The notes under the pieces: model-generated
What the model saw: only the letters and a program-made list of their open reading frames with translations
The model's database searches: none
Told to the model about the DNA's origin: nothing
Part shown: positions 36,550 to 48,212 of the stretch, one piece after another
Position numbering within the stretch: the first letter of the stretch is position 1
Layout: each line of letters starts with the position of its first letter
Position numbers and translations under genes: made by a program
Source of the DNA: Anseranas semipalmata
Lineage: Eukaryota; Chordata; Aves; Anseriformes; Anseranatidae
Assembly: GCA_013399115.1 (NCBI GenBank)
Contig: VXAA01001421.1
Span: forward strand, 283,898 to 347,897
Reading direction: 5' to 3'
DNA: 64,000 bases

Positions 36550-38814
36550 GATTTTGCAGAGGATTAGAGTGCATTTTACCCCCTCCCAACATATCTGGTT
36601 TTGTTTCTGTGCAGAGGCAACGCGAGGACGTGGGAACACCCCGCTGTCCCCGAGGTGTGCTCCTCAGACACGACCAGTAGGCAGCTCCTTCCAGACTCAG
36701 ACAGCAGGAACGCTTCCCAGAACACCCGCCATATCTTTCCAGCCCTTTGCTGTGCTCCTCTATTTAAAACACAGCCGCACGAGGTGTCATGCCCTGCGCC
36801 GGAGTCACGGTGACCGCCGGGAGCGCCCTGTTGTCACGGCACCTCCATGGGCGCGCGCTGGCAGGGGCAGCGCAAATGAGCGGCTCTTTTAGGAAGCTCC
36901 CGTTCAGCAGCTCAGCATGCCTGAGCGCGCCCCTGCCCCACCGCGCAAGCTGTGCTTCTTCTAACCAACAGCTGGGTTTGCACGCAGCGGCTGTTGCACG
37001 CACGAGCAGCCCCCGCGGTGCCGCAGCACCAGCCCCGGTGGCACGGTGCCCACCGGGCAGCACCATGAGCCCAGCCGAGCTGGCATCTCCCCCGGGCCCC
37101 GGCAGCTGAGGCTGTAGGAGCTTCGGAGGTGGCGATTTATTAGCTCCGGGGAAGGCTCCTGTCAGGCTGGACAAGCCCTCAGGGGCCTGCTTTGCACCAC
37201 CGGGTCAGTAAATGACCTTAACGCATCTTTTTGTCACCAGCTCACGCTATCACTGGCAGGATTCCCGAGGAGCCTCCTCTGAGCTGCTGTGCCCAGCGTT
37301 TCGGATGAGCGGTGTTTGGGGGCAGAGGCAAAGCCCCAGGCTTCCCAGAAAGCAGGCAGCAGCTCACGGCCAGCCCAGGCAGGCAGCCACGGGCACACAG
37401 GAACCCTGCAGGGGCAGAATTCACCCCGGCAAGCCGCCTTCAGAGCCCCCAGAATGCTCCCGAGGAGTTGCCTCACCAAAGGTTAGCTCCACTCTATTAA
37501 GAGGTAATGGTTTTGAAATAAGCAACTGAAAACATATTTGTGAAGAAATGGAGTGAGACTGTTCCTCGGCCGAAATAGTGTTTGCAGTTATTTAGGGCGA
37601 GTTCAGGAGCTCGGAAGAACAGGTGCGTTATCCGCACTGCCCCGACACCCGCTGGACTTTCTGCTCCCTGACATTTTGAGTATGCCAAAATACTTGCACC
37701 GCTTCTGCAGGAAACGCTGAAACCCAGCCCAAAAGAAGAAAAGTGACACAGGAACACATTTACCAGATCAGACCAAAACGAGGATAGGGGATGCCCTGGA
37801 AAGGGAACACGACCAAGGGAAATACCCAGATGTGTGTCCCAGGCTCCAGCTATTTGCGACTCGGGGACTTCTTGACCTGGAAGTCGCTGCCTTGTGCTCA
37901 AAGCCCGTTCAGACACCTGGTGTACCCACGGTTACATTCTGCCGTGGAAAATGCTCGCCTAAAGCAGCGGCTGGCGTTTGATGTGGAGAGCAGTAAGACG
38001 TGCGGCGTCATGCAGCGTCCTTGCAGCTCTCGCTTGCTGTCACTCAGTGTCCCCACGTTACATGAGCAGCACAGAACGGTTCTGAGCCTAAACATCACCT
38101 CCGAACGTCGTAAGCCAATTCTCTCAGACAAGCCAAAAGGGAAAGTCTCTCTCACACTCAGAATGCTGTGTTAGGCATCTAAGAAACTGTAAAATGAAGG
38201 AATTAATCATTGCTATGGGGAATGCCAATGCCATGAGTGAGTATAGTTTACTCGTGTCCAATCCTATACGAAGGGGGAACACCCGGTTCCCCCACCAGGG
38301 CTTCAGTCTAGGTAGCAAGGCGTGCTCGGAAACAGCTCGCTGGGGACGAGGCCAGCCCAGAGAGCGCACAGCTTTCACACAGGCACAAACCACACCGGCC
38401 CCTTTGGGAGGCTTCAGCGACCGAAGGCTTCGTGCGGCACCCAGCTGACCCCCCGGCTGGCCCAGTGCTCCGACCCCGCGCGGCACAGATAACACTGTTC
38501 AGCGGGTTTTCCCCAAGGAATTGGTGTCAAGTTCATTACTGCTTTTGTTTTGTTAGATACCTAAAATCCCATTAAAAAGCGCAGTTCCTGCAGCGAGGGA
38601 GAAACCAACTCTGCCCAAAGGTGGAGGCGGGAGCCACCTGAGCACTGCGCAAAGAAGCGAGGACAAGCGGGGGCAGCAACGAGGCGGAACTCGGCGTGGA
38701 AGGCGAGCGCGGCAGCTACCGCAGCCACGCTAAGGGTGGGCCAGGCCTGGTGCCGCCAGCCCCCAAGCTGCTCAGTAGCAGCACACGGAGGGAACCACAA
38801 AGGCAACCAAGGGC

Positions 38815-38831
38815 AAAAAAAAAAAAAAAAA
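38815..38831. repeat. A17 homopolymer
   Basis: Seventeen A residues. On the minus strand this run encodes the phenylalanine string in the longest open frame of the window, which argues against that frame being a real gene. Confidence 0.95.
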
Positions 38832-40916
38832 TGTGACATCTCTGATGACCGCTGCTTTGGGCGAAGCACAAATAGCAAGGCCAGGAGAGTGACGGTAGCT
38901 GAGGAGTGGAATTTGGGGGCTCACTCTTTCTTTCTCAGGTGTAATCCATGCTCTTTCCTCTAAACCCCCACCTCTGAAAGAAATCCCTGCTCTCCTGAGC
39001 AGCTGCAGAGCTGGAGCTATGGGAAGGGGGCACCAGTTACCTCCTGCAGCAGGGGCAGAGGTGGGAGGAGGTGAAACCATCCAGAGAAAGACGTGATTGG
39101 GAATACACACGGGGAGAAATGAAGGAGAATCACCTGGCAGGAAAAAAGTAGAAAATGAAAGAGAAAGGTTTAGAAAAGAACAGGATGTTGAAATCAAGCA
39201 GCAATTAAAATAATCAGTGCCGAAATGCCTGGAGGCCAGCCCAGAGGTTTGGCAGCGGGACAGCGCTGGCAGAACCTGCATCAGGAGTAACTTCTTCACC
39301 AGGGCCCTCTCATCATTCCACATACAGCAGTTTTGAAGCTGGAAGAGTAGAAGGTACTGAAGAGCTTTGTCAAAGGCCTCCAGAGATGCCTCCCGCAGAT
39401 CCAAGCTCACCAGTCCTGGACAAAAACTACAAGACCATACCTGAATGGACAGCGAGGGAGACATCCCACCCCAAAATGCTGTTCTGCCAGCCCACGACCC
39501 ATTCCCTTTCTCTGCGTGGACAGGAGCATAACACTGCCATCCTCCACAACAGCCAGAGAATTTTTCCTTGGTTATTTTTAGCTTTGCCAGAAAAATCGGG
39601 AGCTCTAGTGCCTGTGGGATGCGTCTCCGTGAGCCGAGGAGACTTCGCTGCTTCCTTGGCTTGGCAAGGGACGGGGAGGGAACCAGAGCTGCACACGCGC
39701 ACACAAAGCTAAGCACCTAAGGGCTTTTAAGGATGAACTTCAAGCCTCACTTTTTAGGGTAACCGTGCTGTGGTGAGCATAAATAAAGTCAAGGAGCGTG
39801 GCTGACAGGGAACGACTGGCACTAGCCAAGGACGGGCAGTGCAGCACGGGCAGGTCCCGCTGTGCGCTGCAGCCCCGGCCGTCACCGCGCACGCAGCCCA
39901 GCACCGCTCGCGCCCGTGCCCAGGCAGCGGCTGGGGCTGCAGCTCCTGCTGCCGGCAGCTGCTGTGCTGCTGTCCCCCTGTCCCCTCTCGCCTGGCTCCG
40001 GACAAGAATAGCCCTCAAGGCTCCCCAGACCCACACGCTCGCATTGTGTAGGGTAATACAATACCCCGGCTGCGTCAGCCGCTGCCTTTCCAGAGAGTTC
40101 CTCGCTTCTGATACGTGAGACGAGGCGATAAGAATAACACAAAGCGAATAGTGAGAACAAGCAGGATACCTGTCAGAGGGGTCGCTTCTTTCCCCAGCCC
40201 CAGCCAAACCCCCGGAGCAGCCTCGCAGCACTCTGCGAGGGCCCGATCCTGCCCGCTGCAGGCCGCCCAGCAGCCTCGCTGCCCCACCGCTTGCCCAGCG
40301 CAGGCAGGCGGCTCCCCGAGCCCGGCCCCGCGCCAGGTCCCTGCGTCACCTTGCGAGTGTTACCTGCCTTCCTCTCGCCTTTATGCCTTTCCTTTCTGCA
40401 TTAAAACTTACAACCATGTGTAAATCCTGGTCAGGCAAACCTGGCTGTCCTAGCAAGAGACTAACATCGTATATGAAACGCAAACACGTGGGCACCTGGC
40501 ATTAGCTCGTGTTCAGAGATGCAGCTCCTCTTCTCACGATGAATTTTCACCACCCCTCTAGCTCAGGTCCTCGTCTCTTACCCTGCTCCTCAGACAACGC
40601 AGAACAAGGGCACAAACCTCATTCCCTTCTATTCTTGTCTTAGCTGGTCCCCGGAGCTCAGAAGGTAAGGACAGCCCATCCTGCCACGTGGGGCGTGGGA
40701 CTGGACTTCGGACTGCTTTTTGAGAGCTCGACAGCCGAGCCTTCAGTTCCCAAAGGTGTAATTGCTCGAGTCCAGGCAGAACCTAATCTGCTTTTTCCAA
40801 AGGATGAAACGAAGAAGTAGAATGCTCAGAGACAGGACGTGTACTTGTGAAACTTGCTAGCCGCTAATTTTTCTCCACAGCAATCACTCATAGTCCTGCC
40901 ATACTTGATTAAAATT

Positions 40917-40979
40917 AAAAAAAAAAAAAAAAAAAAAAAGAGAGGGAGAGGGGGGGAGAGAGAGAAAGAAAAGAAAAAG
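40917..40979 (+). repeat. 63-nt uninterrupted polypurine tract
   Basis: Twenty-three consecutive A residues run straight into an A/G mixture with GAGAGGGAGAGGGGGGG in the middle. The first pyrimidine is at 40980. The A run could be the tail of a retroposed copy, but no recognisable body lies to its left. Such homopurine tracts can adopt triplex structures. Confidence 0.95.
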
Positions 40980-41840
40980 CTACAAACTAAAACGAAGATC
41001 CCAAACCTGTCACCTATTCCTAAAGCCTGTATTACAGACAGACAAGATCTTGGGCTGAAGGCAATAGAATTTTGTTTTTAAAACAACGACAAATCACTTT
41101 TGCCTTTATAAACTTATAGCCTTAATTCAACAATCCTTTCTAACAAACCGTGCACAGCTCCCAAGAAGCACACAAGCAGCTTTCCGAGCACAACGACCTT
41201 GCCTCCCAGCAGCCACACGAGCTGACCGCAGGCCACGATGCCAGTAAGGGCAGCGATGGTGTTCGCAGCCTCAGGTGTTGCGGTGCCTTTGCTTAAGGTG
41301 ACGTTACTGATGCACCTCCTTGGGCCAGAAACAAGGGAAAATTTGTACCTGTGCATCCTGCCGTTCGGGAGGCTCTCTCTACATCATGCTGACCATGGAG
41401 CTGCTAGGTATTTCTGTTTAGGAGAACTGAGTTATAGTCTGTTTAGAGGCAGATACAACCGAAACCAAAATTATTTATTAAGCACAGGTGATGCCTGCGT
41501 TCAGTGCCATCTGTGCAGGGCAGCAACCAACCAGCTGTAGGGTTCGATACCCCCGCAATCCGGGCAGAGCCGGTAGCTTTTGGCGGGCTTAGCACAGCCC
41601 TCTGGAGCCCAGCAGAGGATGGAAGGGCACAGCCGACGGTAGCATGACACAGACCCCATGCGAGGAGTGCACGGGGAAGCAGGGCAGGAGGCCGGCAGCC
41701 CCCTCTTGCAGATGATGGCTAGACGTTAGGTAACTTTGAAACAGATTTTGTTTAATGACTTCGCTCGTTAACACAATTTGCCCAGGCAGCGGCTAAGCCT
41801 ATACGGGATGACGCAGGAAACGAACTAAAACCCTACCCGC

Positions 41841-41995
41841 AAAAAGCAGCTGGGAGATGCTGCGGGACCCTGGGAGCCCGCGGGGCTGGGGGAGGCGGGG
41901 GGAGCACCTCGCAGCTCCGCGCCAGCGGCATCCGTCGCCCCGCGGCCGCAGGACTCGGCCCCGAGCACCTGCTGCTGCTGGAGCTAACGGCTGCG
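41841..41995. other. CpG-rich patch (small CpG-island-like)
   Basis: Dense CpG and GC, including CCCCGCGGCCGC and CGTCGCC words, plus the G-quadruplex tract. It stops abruptly at an AT-rich, enhancer-like island. No first exon or TATA-type promoter can be identified, so a promoter role is only a possibility. Confidence 0.45.
41872..41902 (+). other. G-quadruplex-capable tract
   Basis: Four runs of three or more G (GGG, GGGG, GGGGG, GGGGGG) are separated by loops of 7, 2 and 4 bases. It lies in the CpG-rich patch 41841-41995, next to an AT-rich island. Confidence 0.6.
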
Positions 41996-42310
41996 ATCCA
42001 GCCCTTGGCTTTTAGCGATTATTATTTGCTTGTCACTTGCCAAAACTCTGGCTCCCTCCCACTTCCCTACCATAAAATAATCCAAACTGTTACCACTGAC
42101 AAGGGAGCTAATATTTGCAATTAATTACTGAAAATATGTTAAGTTTTGTGGATCGCTCAGTGAAAGATGACAATTACGGATAAAGTTAAGATACAAAACG
42201 TGAGTCACAACAGACAAAACTCCTCAGAGAGCCGTATCTACGGATATTTAAATCACTCCATAAATCATATAGACATCGTACATGCAGATGCTCTTTTAAA
42301 ATAGCTGATG
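41996..42310. promoter_or_regulatory. Candidate conserved non-coding element
   Basis: AT-rich island directly abutting the CpG-rich patch 41841-41995, with GCGATTATTATTTGC, AATATTTGCAATTAATTAC, GACAATTACGG and GTGAGTCAC words. The sharp CpG-to-AT boundary is striking. No repeats or open frame. Confidence 0.47.
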
Positions 42311-42681
42311 CGACGATTTCTGCCTGATGAGGAAGAAAATGGCCCATCGGATGGAAGCCGCGTTCCCCCGCCGCCCGGCACAGGCGCCAGGGCTGGGGGC
42401 CGTGGGGCTGCCCGCGCCTGGCGTGTGCTCACCTGGGCTGGCCACGCTTCTGGTGGTCCTCGGCCTTTAGGAACGAAAATGTCTTTTTGAAGAGGGCTTT
42501 CAGAAGAAAAAATATTAATTAACTAAAGAAAATGACTTACAGGATTCAGCAGGTTTCAAAGGCCACTAAATTTGGATTCTCCTTTTCACCCTCCTTTCCA
42601 CCAGGGAAGGAACACACCAGAGCCTGCTCTGTGTTTCACACCAAATACAATCTTAGTTGTAATAAAAAATAGACACTATCC

Positions 42682-42723
42682 AAAATTTCATCTTTTTTTT
42701 TTTTTTTTTTTAAATTTTCATCT
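42682..42723. repeat. T19 run bracketed by a near-exact 12-bp direct repeat
   Basis: AAAATTTCATCT at 42682-42693 and AAATTTTCATCT at 42712-42723 flank nineteen T residues (42693-42711). The arrangement resembles a target-site duplication around a tail-only insertion on the minus strand. Local slippage would give the same picture. Confidence 0.85.
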
Positions 42724-45700
42724 CTTTTGATACATTTTTGTGATCTGTATCAATAGTTCAAAAAGGACAAAACCCTGTCCTACTTCTGCCTGCCACCCTT
42801 GCCCAGGAGGAGGACGTCCTAGCTGCCTTTAGAGGAGCCCCAGGACTCGCGGAGGCTGCTCTCAAACCAAACACCTTTCTGCCCGGACAGCAGGGAGCAC
42901 ACCGCTTGCTGCTTTACGTCCTCCTCCTTGCTTTCCAGCCGGTGCTCGAAGAGTCAGCGATGGCAGATCCCTCCTCGCCCTCGGCGACTTGGAGGGAGCT
43001 GCACAGCTGCTCACCGAGACTCGCTTCCACTCCTTGAAGTAGGTTATTGCCACCAAGGGGAGCAGGAGCCTGTAAACTAGCAAATTAACCTGTGTGTTAA
43101 AATTGCCTCTCTGCCCGCCTGCAATACCAAGGTGCAGAACTCCAGAATAAATGGGGACGGGAGGAGGCTCACTGCAGGGAACCACATCTGCGGCAGAGCC
43201 AGCCCCAAACTTCCCGGCCTGAATCCAGCCCCATGAGAGCCGAGGAGCTCCTGGGCAATCACCTCGTGCCTCCAAGCTTCTCTCCAACACGAGGAGGATT
43301 CTGTAAGAGGCAGGCTCACATTTTCCATCTCCTTGCTGAAGTTTGGAAGCCGAGGCTTAGGGAAAACAAGATGCGTGCCAGCTTGAGATGTTCGAACTGA
43401 GAATCCCACATATGCTCCAGCTGGGAGGCAAGGAGATTTTGGGGGCTGGATTTTACAAAGCTGCAGTTCTGTTTGATGGAGGTGTTAGGGGTGACTAATT
43501 AGAGCCCTGCAAAAATAAAGCTATCCAGCTTATTTGCAGCGTTCCCCGACGCTGCCGTGTGTCAGCAGGTTTAGCACCCAAGACTGTTCACAGCGACATC
43601 CCCTCGTGTCAACATGCCAGCGATATCCTGTCACATCAACAGCAAGCTGCATTGCACTGAACATCAACAGCAAAGCGTAACACGGGTGATTTTCCTCACA
43701 TCTGGGAGCGTTCTCGTTCGGTAATATCTTCTCTCCCATGTCAGTCCAATAACCATCTCTGTAACTAAGATGGAAGCAGGAAGCTGGTGAAAATTCATCT
43801 CTGATTTTGAGACCGAACTTATTTACAGGGATTTAAAACCTCTGTTGTTCCACTAAATTCTCTTTAGTTCTGCAAGAATCTTACTTATGTTTTAGGTTCT
43901 CTACTTCAAAGCTACAAAGGCCTGCAGAGACTCCAGGCATGTGCATCTGCTGCATGCTCCAGGAGCGTGTCCCAGAAATGCATATGCATGAAACTAAAAA
44001 CCAAACAGCAGGGGAAAAGCATTTTGCTCCCTTTTCTGGAATGCCTACAATGAAAACAGAGGAGGGGAAGAGACAATTTTGGCAGCTTCTCCACATTTAC
44101 GTGAACCATAAAATGCAAATCCATTTGAGGCTCTCTTACTAGTACAATAAATATTCGGTTAACAAATGTGTTATTCTCTGGGCACCAGACCTAGAAACCA
44201 GCGCAATATTAACTCTGCTAGAATTGATTTAAGCCGCACTCGGCTGCCCCTTCCAGCACGGCCACCAGCACCTCTCCCCCCGAGCAGCTCCCTGTCCGCT
44301 GCGGTTCCTTCGCAGCACCTTCCACAGCGGCAAAGGGGTTAAAATCCAAAGTGCTATTTATTGAAAATTTATTGAAATTGGATTCAGATACTGCCACGTC
44401 CCAGTGGCCACAGACGCTTCCACCGCCGCCCTGCGTTCACTGGCCACAACCGTTCCAGCCCTCAAAGTGTCGCTGCAAGAAATGCCCTCCCTGCGGGAGC
44501 GGCACCTCCTGCAGCTACCCACCGTGCTGTGGAAGCCTCTCGTCCATCCTCCAGGATGTCTCCTGACTTGGTACAGAACACAGGCCCTTACCACATCTGT
44601 CTTGTAGGGATGGAGACAGCTCATCTGTTTCACTGCCATGTTATTTAACCCACCGGCATTACAAGAGTGACCCTTTCCTGACCTCCTTCAACCACAAAGG
44701 ATGGAACTGCTTCATTCTCTTCTATCCATGTATGCAGTAAAAGATTCCCTAAACCCAGGGGGTGCAGGGGAAGCCAGCTCTCCCGGGCTGGGGACAGAAT
44801 CACACCTCGTGCCTCGGGACGGGGAGCAGGCGCTGCTCCACAGGCAGCACCGCGCCGAGCCAGCTGCTCGATGCCAGCCCTGCCGCTGGCAGCAGCCCCG
44901 GGGCAGCCCCAGCCCAACGCCCCGGGCCCCACGTCCACCCGTGGGGGTGCTCCGCAGGTGCCCCCGGGAAACGGCACCCCCAAGAGGAATGGTAACGCCT
45001 TGGCGTGGACCTGCCGGTCCCCTAAATCTCATCCTCTTTGGGACCTATCTCACGACGTTTAACAAAATGCAGTAAAACTCAGCCACAGCGAACGGGCAAA
45101 TGCCAAGCGCAGCTCTTCGCATGAACAGGGGAAGGTGGTGAAAGGCTCGCTGGTGGCTTTGTTGTTCTTTGAGGAATTCAGGAGAGTTTGAAATGTTCTT
45201 GCTGGGGGAAAATATTACCAGATACGCAAATACATCTAATATTTGCTTACCTTTTTAGCTATCTTTACACACGTAATTCAAGCATCTTAACTGAAAATAC
45301 AGGGCCTGATCACGATCCATGCTGAGCACTTTATGGCGCTGGTCCCCAAGTGGGAACGCGTCCCTCAGAAATGACAGATGCTAACATCGAAGCGGAGACA
45401 CAAAGCTGCACCTGCGCCTCCCGGCTCTGCCAGGGCGCTCGGCTTGGCCTCGGCTCCGGCACGGCTGGAGCCCGAGCAGAAGGGGAGGCGAAAGCAGCAG
45501 CCTGGGGGGGAGGAAGCAGCCGAGGCAGAGGAGGGGAGGCCTGGAGGGCCAGGGCCTGAATGGCAGGCACAGCGGGGAACGGGCGGCCAGCTGCTAACTT
45601 CACGCCCCGGCAGCGCCCAGTAACCACCCGGCCAGTCTTGGTCTGGAAGCCACGTGAAGTGCTTTTTTTCACCCAGAAACACCTGATGGAAACAGCCAGT

Positions 45701-46008
45701 CTCCGTGGCGGGCTGCGGTGAGCCACGTGCAGCCCAGTGCTGCGTGGTGGCAGCGATTACAAACGATGGGGCCGCGGCTCAGCTGCAGCTTCCTCCCTCC
45801 TGCCAAGCTGCGGGTTGCAGATCGCTCAGCACCCTGCTGGGGCAGCTCCTTTGGATGCCCTGAAGCCACGGAGAGGAAAGGCACCCGACTGACGGAGCAG
45901 TCTCCAGCTGCATTTACATCCCAGCCCCAAACCCACGCTGCGTGCAGGATCGCTTGCTGGCCCCCCGGAGAGGAACGGGGCACGTGGGACCAGGACTGCA
46001 TGCCTGTG

Positions 46009-46034
46009 CCTCTGTCTGTCTGCCTGGACAGAGG
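46009..46034. other. Perfect 8-bp inverted repeat
   Basis: CCTCTGTC and GACAGAGG are exact reverse complements around a 10-base spacer in GC-rich DNA. Confidence 0.85.
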
Positions 46035-47580
46035 AACGCGCATCCAGGCGGGATTTTCCGCCTGCCCTAATGCAGCTATTTGTCCAGGTGCCTGCAGTCT
46101 GGTTCATCGGTATGCACAGTGCTGCGAACCAGACCCTGTCAGCTCACGGTGGAACGTCAGACAAGAACAAGCGCTGCGCTGAAGGGCTTCAGGTCCACGC
46201 GAGGAGACGCTTCCAGTCCCTGGGGCACCGGTATCGCAGCCTGGGGTCACGCCTGGCTCTCCCGGAGAAGCAAGGAAACGCGTGTGCCAGCACGACCAGT
46301 GGCTTGCTGGGATTAGCCGGCAGCAACCCTTTCTGCACCGACACCGAAGTTTCCCGCTTCAATTTTCTTTCCACGTGCTGCTCCCAGTGCAGATGACAAC
46401 ACACGAGTGCCCTGAACCAAGAGGAGTGCACGCGGGGCTGCTGCTCCCCGCTGCGGCCCCAGCTTCACCCGCACGGGAAGAAATGGCTTCCCCGAGGAAA
46501 ACCGTCCTTCCCCACGGATGCTGCCTTGGCTCCCGGCGTTTTGTAGCCAGGCAGCTAACGGCGCGATCCTTCGCAGGGCTGTGTGCGTGCCCCGCAGCGC
46601 TGTGCATGCTCGCGCAGCCTGACAGCCTGCGGCGGGAGCCTGGCCCCACGCCGAAGGCGATGGTACAAAGCCCTCAAGTTCAGCTCCTGCAACTGTGCTG
46701 CATCCAACCGGCTAAATTTTGTGAACACTGCTTATTTCACCCCCGTCTCCCTGCACGTAAAACTGACAGGCAGAGCCATTTATTTTGCCAGAGCAGCACC
46801 AGCCCCGGTGCTCAGCACCGATCTCCGTAGCAGTGTTCCCCCCTTCGGAGGTGGCCGTCGCCGTCTCCCCCCCGCAGCGCCCGGCAGCGCCCTGCCGGCA
46901 TCCCTGGGGCTCCCAGCAGCCTGCAGAGCACGGCCCAGCCCCACCGCGTTCTCCAGGCGCTGTTCTCAGCCACGACAGAAAACGTCCCGTGCCCGCCCTG
47001 TGCCTCTTACAGACCACAGCTCTGCCCCTCTGCGCAAAGTCTGGGCGCTTGCTAATTCGCCACCCGAAGAGCAAGCTCTGGGGGACGAGGGTTTTCCTGG
47101 AGCGAGACAAAAGCAAACAGTGGTGTGTGCGGAGAGCGGCGGGTGTTGAATATGTCAAGAAAGTAATGTTTGGATTGAGGAAATCCAAACAGACGCGGCG
47201 GAGCCGTGCCACATCTCCCCTCTGCAGGGGACGGGGCTGTCATCCGCTTCGTGCCTTCCCTAAAACTCCGTCGCACCACGGGCTGGCGGCACCCACTCTG
47301 GCTTCCCCCGACCTACGCGCTCTGGGACCGGTGGGCTGGGAACGCGGGGCTGACCGGGGCTGCGGACCCAAGGAGAGGAGGGCAGGGGAAGAAACACGAG
47401 CAGGTACCCGAGCCTTCTGCATCGCTGTCCCTTCATGTTCTCCATGTACTGGTTCTTACCAACACGGCACACAAGCAGCCGGGGCTCTCCCCAGCGCGCT
47501 GGAGGCAGCGTGTGAGCGGTTCCGCTGCTCGTGGCCTCTCTGACAGCACCATGCAAGCCAGGGAAGTGTTCTGAGAGTTG

Positions 47581-48000
47581 TGGTGGGTGACCACAATTAA
47601 CATAAATCTCGATTACTGAAATATTTCAGCTCAAAAATATTTCACTTCATTTTTTTTTTAAAAAAGGTAAATCTTCAGGGTTTGTAATAAAGCTTAAATA
47701 TCAAAATAAACATTTTGATTGTAGAAGAATGCTAGGTTTGTAAGCGAGGAAATAAAACATTCTTTTTTTTCTCCTCACATTTGGCCACCGTCAGCAGGAC
47801 TTTGTAACTTGCGTTGGTTGACCCAGACCTGCATTTCTATAGGTAAGATTTTCCTCAGAGAATGTGTAGCACCCTGTCTGGCCCCCCTTTAAAAATTTGG
47901 TGACATCAGCCACCGTGGAGCTGGGACTTGGCCAGAACCTGTGCTAAATATTAAGTTCCAAGCTTTTCACATCTACATAGTTAAGCGTTTTCAGTCAAAA
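47581..48000. promoter_or_regulatory. Candidate conserved non-coding element
   Basis: AT-rich island between a GC-rich stretch and the CR1 fragment, with ACAATTAAC, CTCGATTACTG, the palindrome at 47616-47629, and AATATCAAAATAAAC and TTTTGATTG words. Only a T10/A6 run is low complexity. Confidence 0.42.
47616..47644. promoter_or_regulatory. 14-bp palindrome with repeated AAATATTTCA
   Basis: CTGAAATATTTCAG at 47616-47629 is a perfect palindrome. Its AAATATTTCA core (47619-47628) recurs directly at 47635-47644, a spacing of 16 bases. A function is not recognised. Confidence 0.45.
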
Positions 48001-48117
48001 TCAAAACGCATCCCAGTGCTCGTCCCAGCTGTCACAGATACCCGGTAATTCACCCTGGAAGAGCTGAAGAGGATAAAGAGTGGAAGATTACCAAGGCAGG
48101 ACGTTACAGGCTGGAAA

Positions 48118-48212
48118 ATCATAGAATCATAGAATGGTTTGGGTTGGAAGGGACCTTAAAGATCATCTGGTTCCAACCTCCTGCCGTGGGCAGGGATGTC
48201 ACCCACCAGGTG
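48118..48212 (-). mobile_element. 5'-truncated CR1 LINE fragment (3' end)
   Basis: Read on the minus strand, this segment ends in two copies of an ATTCTATG-type octamer. Ahead of them is the conserved CR1 3' block: TTCCAACCCAAACCATTC, the AAGGTCCC word, and the GATGATCTTTAAGG-like and CCCTGCCCAnGGCAG-like words. CR1 is the dominant avian non-LTR retrotransposon and typically inserts as short 5'-truncated copies without target-site duplications. Similarity fades upstream of about 48212, so only the last hundred or so bases survive and no reverse transcriptase is present. The octamer end sets the orientation. It is the only unambiguous interspersed repeat in the window and the main evidence that the DNA is avian. 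Confidence 0.93.

Larger units (their letters stand above)
34781..41840. other. Gene-free DNA, several GC-rich patches
   Basis: About 7 kb with CpG-containing patches at about 34950-35110, 36360-36470, 36790-37100, 38590-38770, 39830-39990 and 40190-40340. Holds the 36235-36259 hairpin, A17 and the 63-nt purine tract. The 314-codon minus-strand frame at 38772-39716 is discussed under rejected items. GGTTCGATACC at 41541-41551 matches a pol III B box but has no A box. Confidence 0.55.
42311..47580. other. Gene-free DNA, GC-rich over much of its length
   Basis: GC-rich at 42350-42440, 44740-45010, 45380-45620 and 45700-47540, with AT-richer 43740-44230. Contains the T19 run and the 8-bp inverted repeat at 46009-46034. 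Several long frames (252 codons at 46785-47543) have no domain and overlap frames on the other strand. Confidence 0.6.

Noticed and set aside
38772..39716. Longest open frame in the window (314 codons, minus strand).
   Set aside because: No recognisable domain. It contains a phenylalanine string encoded by the A17/T17 homopolymer at 38815-38831, and the composition changes along its length. No CR1 or retroviral motif is seen. A chance frame is the simplest reading; homology search or ribosome profiling would decide.
41541..41551. GGTTCGATACC, a match to the pol III B box, considered as a tRNA.
   Set aside because: Only three base pairs of a T stem can form, and no A box or acceptor stem is found upstream.
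46785..47543. 252-codon open frame on the plus strand.
   Set aside because: It lies in GC- and CpG-rich DNA with few stop codons, overlaps long frames on the other strand, and encodes a Pro/Ala/Arg-rich peptide with no domain.
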